Below are positions 63,990 through 64,000 of a stretch of DNA of 64,000 bases, in pieces. The notes under the pieces were generated by a model. It did no database searches and was not told where the DNA came from. It saw nothing but the letters and a program-made list of their open reading frames with translations. This stretch comes from Pseudomonas sp. UYIF39 (lineage in GTDB: Bacteria; Pseudomonadota; Gammaproteobacteria; Pseudomonadales; Pseudomonadaceae), in the NCBI RefSeq assembly GCF_029963765.1, contig NZ_JALBYU010000019.1:1-64000 (forward strand), written 5' to 3'. How positions within the stretch are numbered: the stretch's first letter is position 1; every line of letters starts with the position of its first letter. Made by a program: the position numbers and the translations under genes.

Positions 63990-64000
63990 CGGTCAGGTGC

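Overview
The window reads as chromosomal DNA of a Pseudomonas of the P. fluorescens group. This rests on gene content and protein similarity recalled from the genus: glutarate genes gcdG-gcdH-gcdR, split pntA, trpBA with divergent trpI, paired DUF2388/DUF1161/DUF1127 small proteins, a LexA-controlled PA0069-type radical SAM gene, and the rpsB-to-dnaE block. Base composition is high in G+C, GTG and TTG starts are common, and 'gtgggagcgagcttgctcg' REP elements typical of this group are present. No IS element, prophage, CRISPR array, tRNA or rRNA was seen.

Layout. 0.1-3.6 kb: glutaryl-CoA branch of lysine/glutarate catabolism and its LysR regulator. 4.0-8.6 kb: proton-translocating transhydrogenase pntAA-pntAB-pntB and an acetate/succinate CoA-transferase. 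8.9-13.3 kb: small-protein region with an intact DUF1127 gene, a second DUF1127 gene stopped by an in-frame TAA, three tandem exported DUF2388 proteins translationally coupled to a large exported DUF4105 protein, and a CigR/RcnB-like protein. 13.4-16.4 kb: trpBA and trpI. 16.4-23 kb: stress and envelope genes (DUF883, dodecin, two DUF1161, LLM oxidoreductase, OsmC, two lipoproteins, a lipoprotein aminopeptidase, a HAD phosphatase, gamma carbonic anhydrase). 23-27.6 kb: prlC, yheV and a second prlC-like M3 peptidase. 27.6-32.4 kb: secreted phosphatase and a three-subunit membrane gluconate-type dehydrogenase. 32.4-36.1 kb: SOS-controlled radical SAM gene and a beta carbonic anhydrase/SulP pair. 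36.1-41.8 kb: csdA-csdE, dapD, yffB, an antiporter remnant, a metzincin-like peptidase and dapC. 41.9-45.4 kb: glnD and map. 45.8-64 kb: the conserved run rpsB-tsf, pyrH-frr-uppS-cdsA-dxr-rseP-bamA-skp-lpxD-fabZ-lpxA-lpxB-rnhB-dnaE.

How it fits together. The last third couples translation, isoprenoid and phospholipid precursors, outer-membrane assembly and lipid A synthesis in one co-directional block with many 1-4 base overlaps. DapC and DapD supply diaminopimelate, and GlnD senses nitrogen. The gluconate-type dehydrogenase feeds periplasmic oxidation into the respiratory chain, and the transhydrogenase balances NADH and NADPH.

The less ordinary parts are the DUF2388x3-DUF4105 operon (HExxH site plus a His/Cys papain-like pair in one exported protein), the second M3 peptidase lacking a conserved His, the LexA box inside a long hairpin, two genes broken by single in-frame stops, and a structured segment between map and rpsB that could be a small RNA. 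All functions here come from reading the sequence and from family knowledge. No database search was run.
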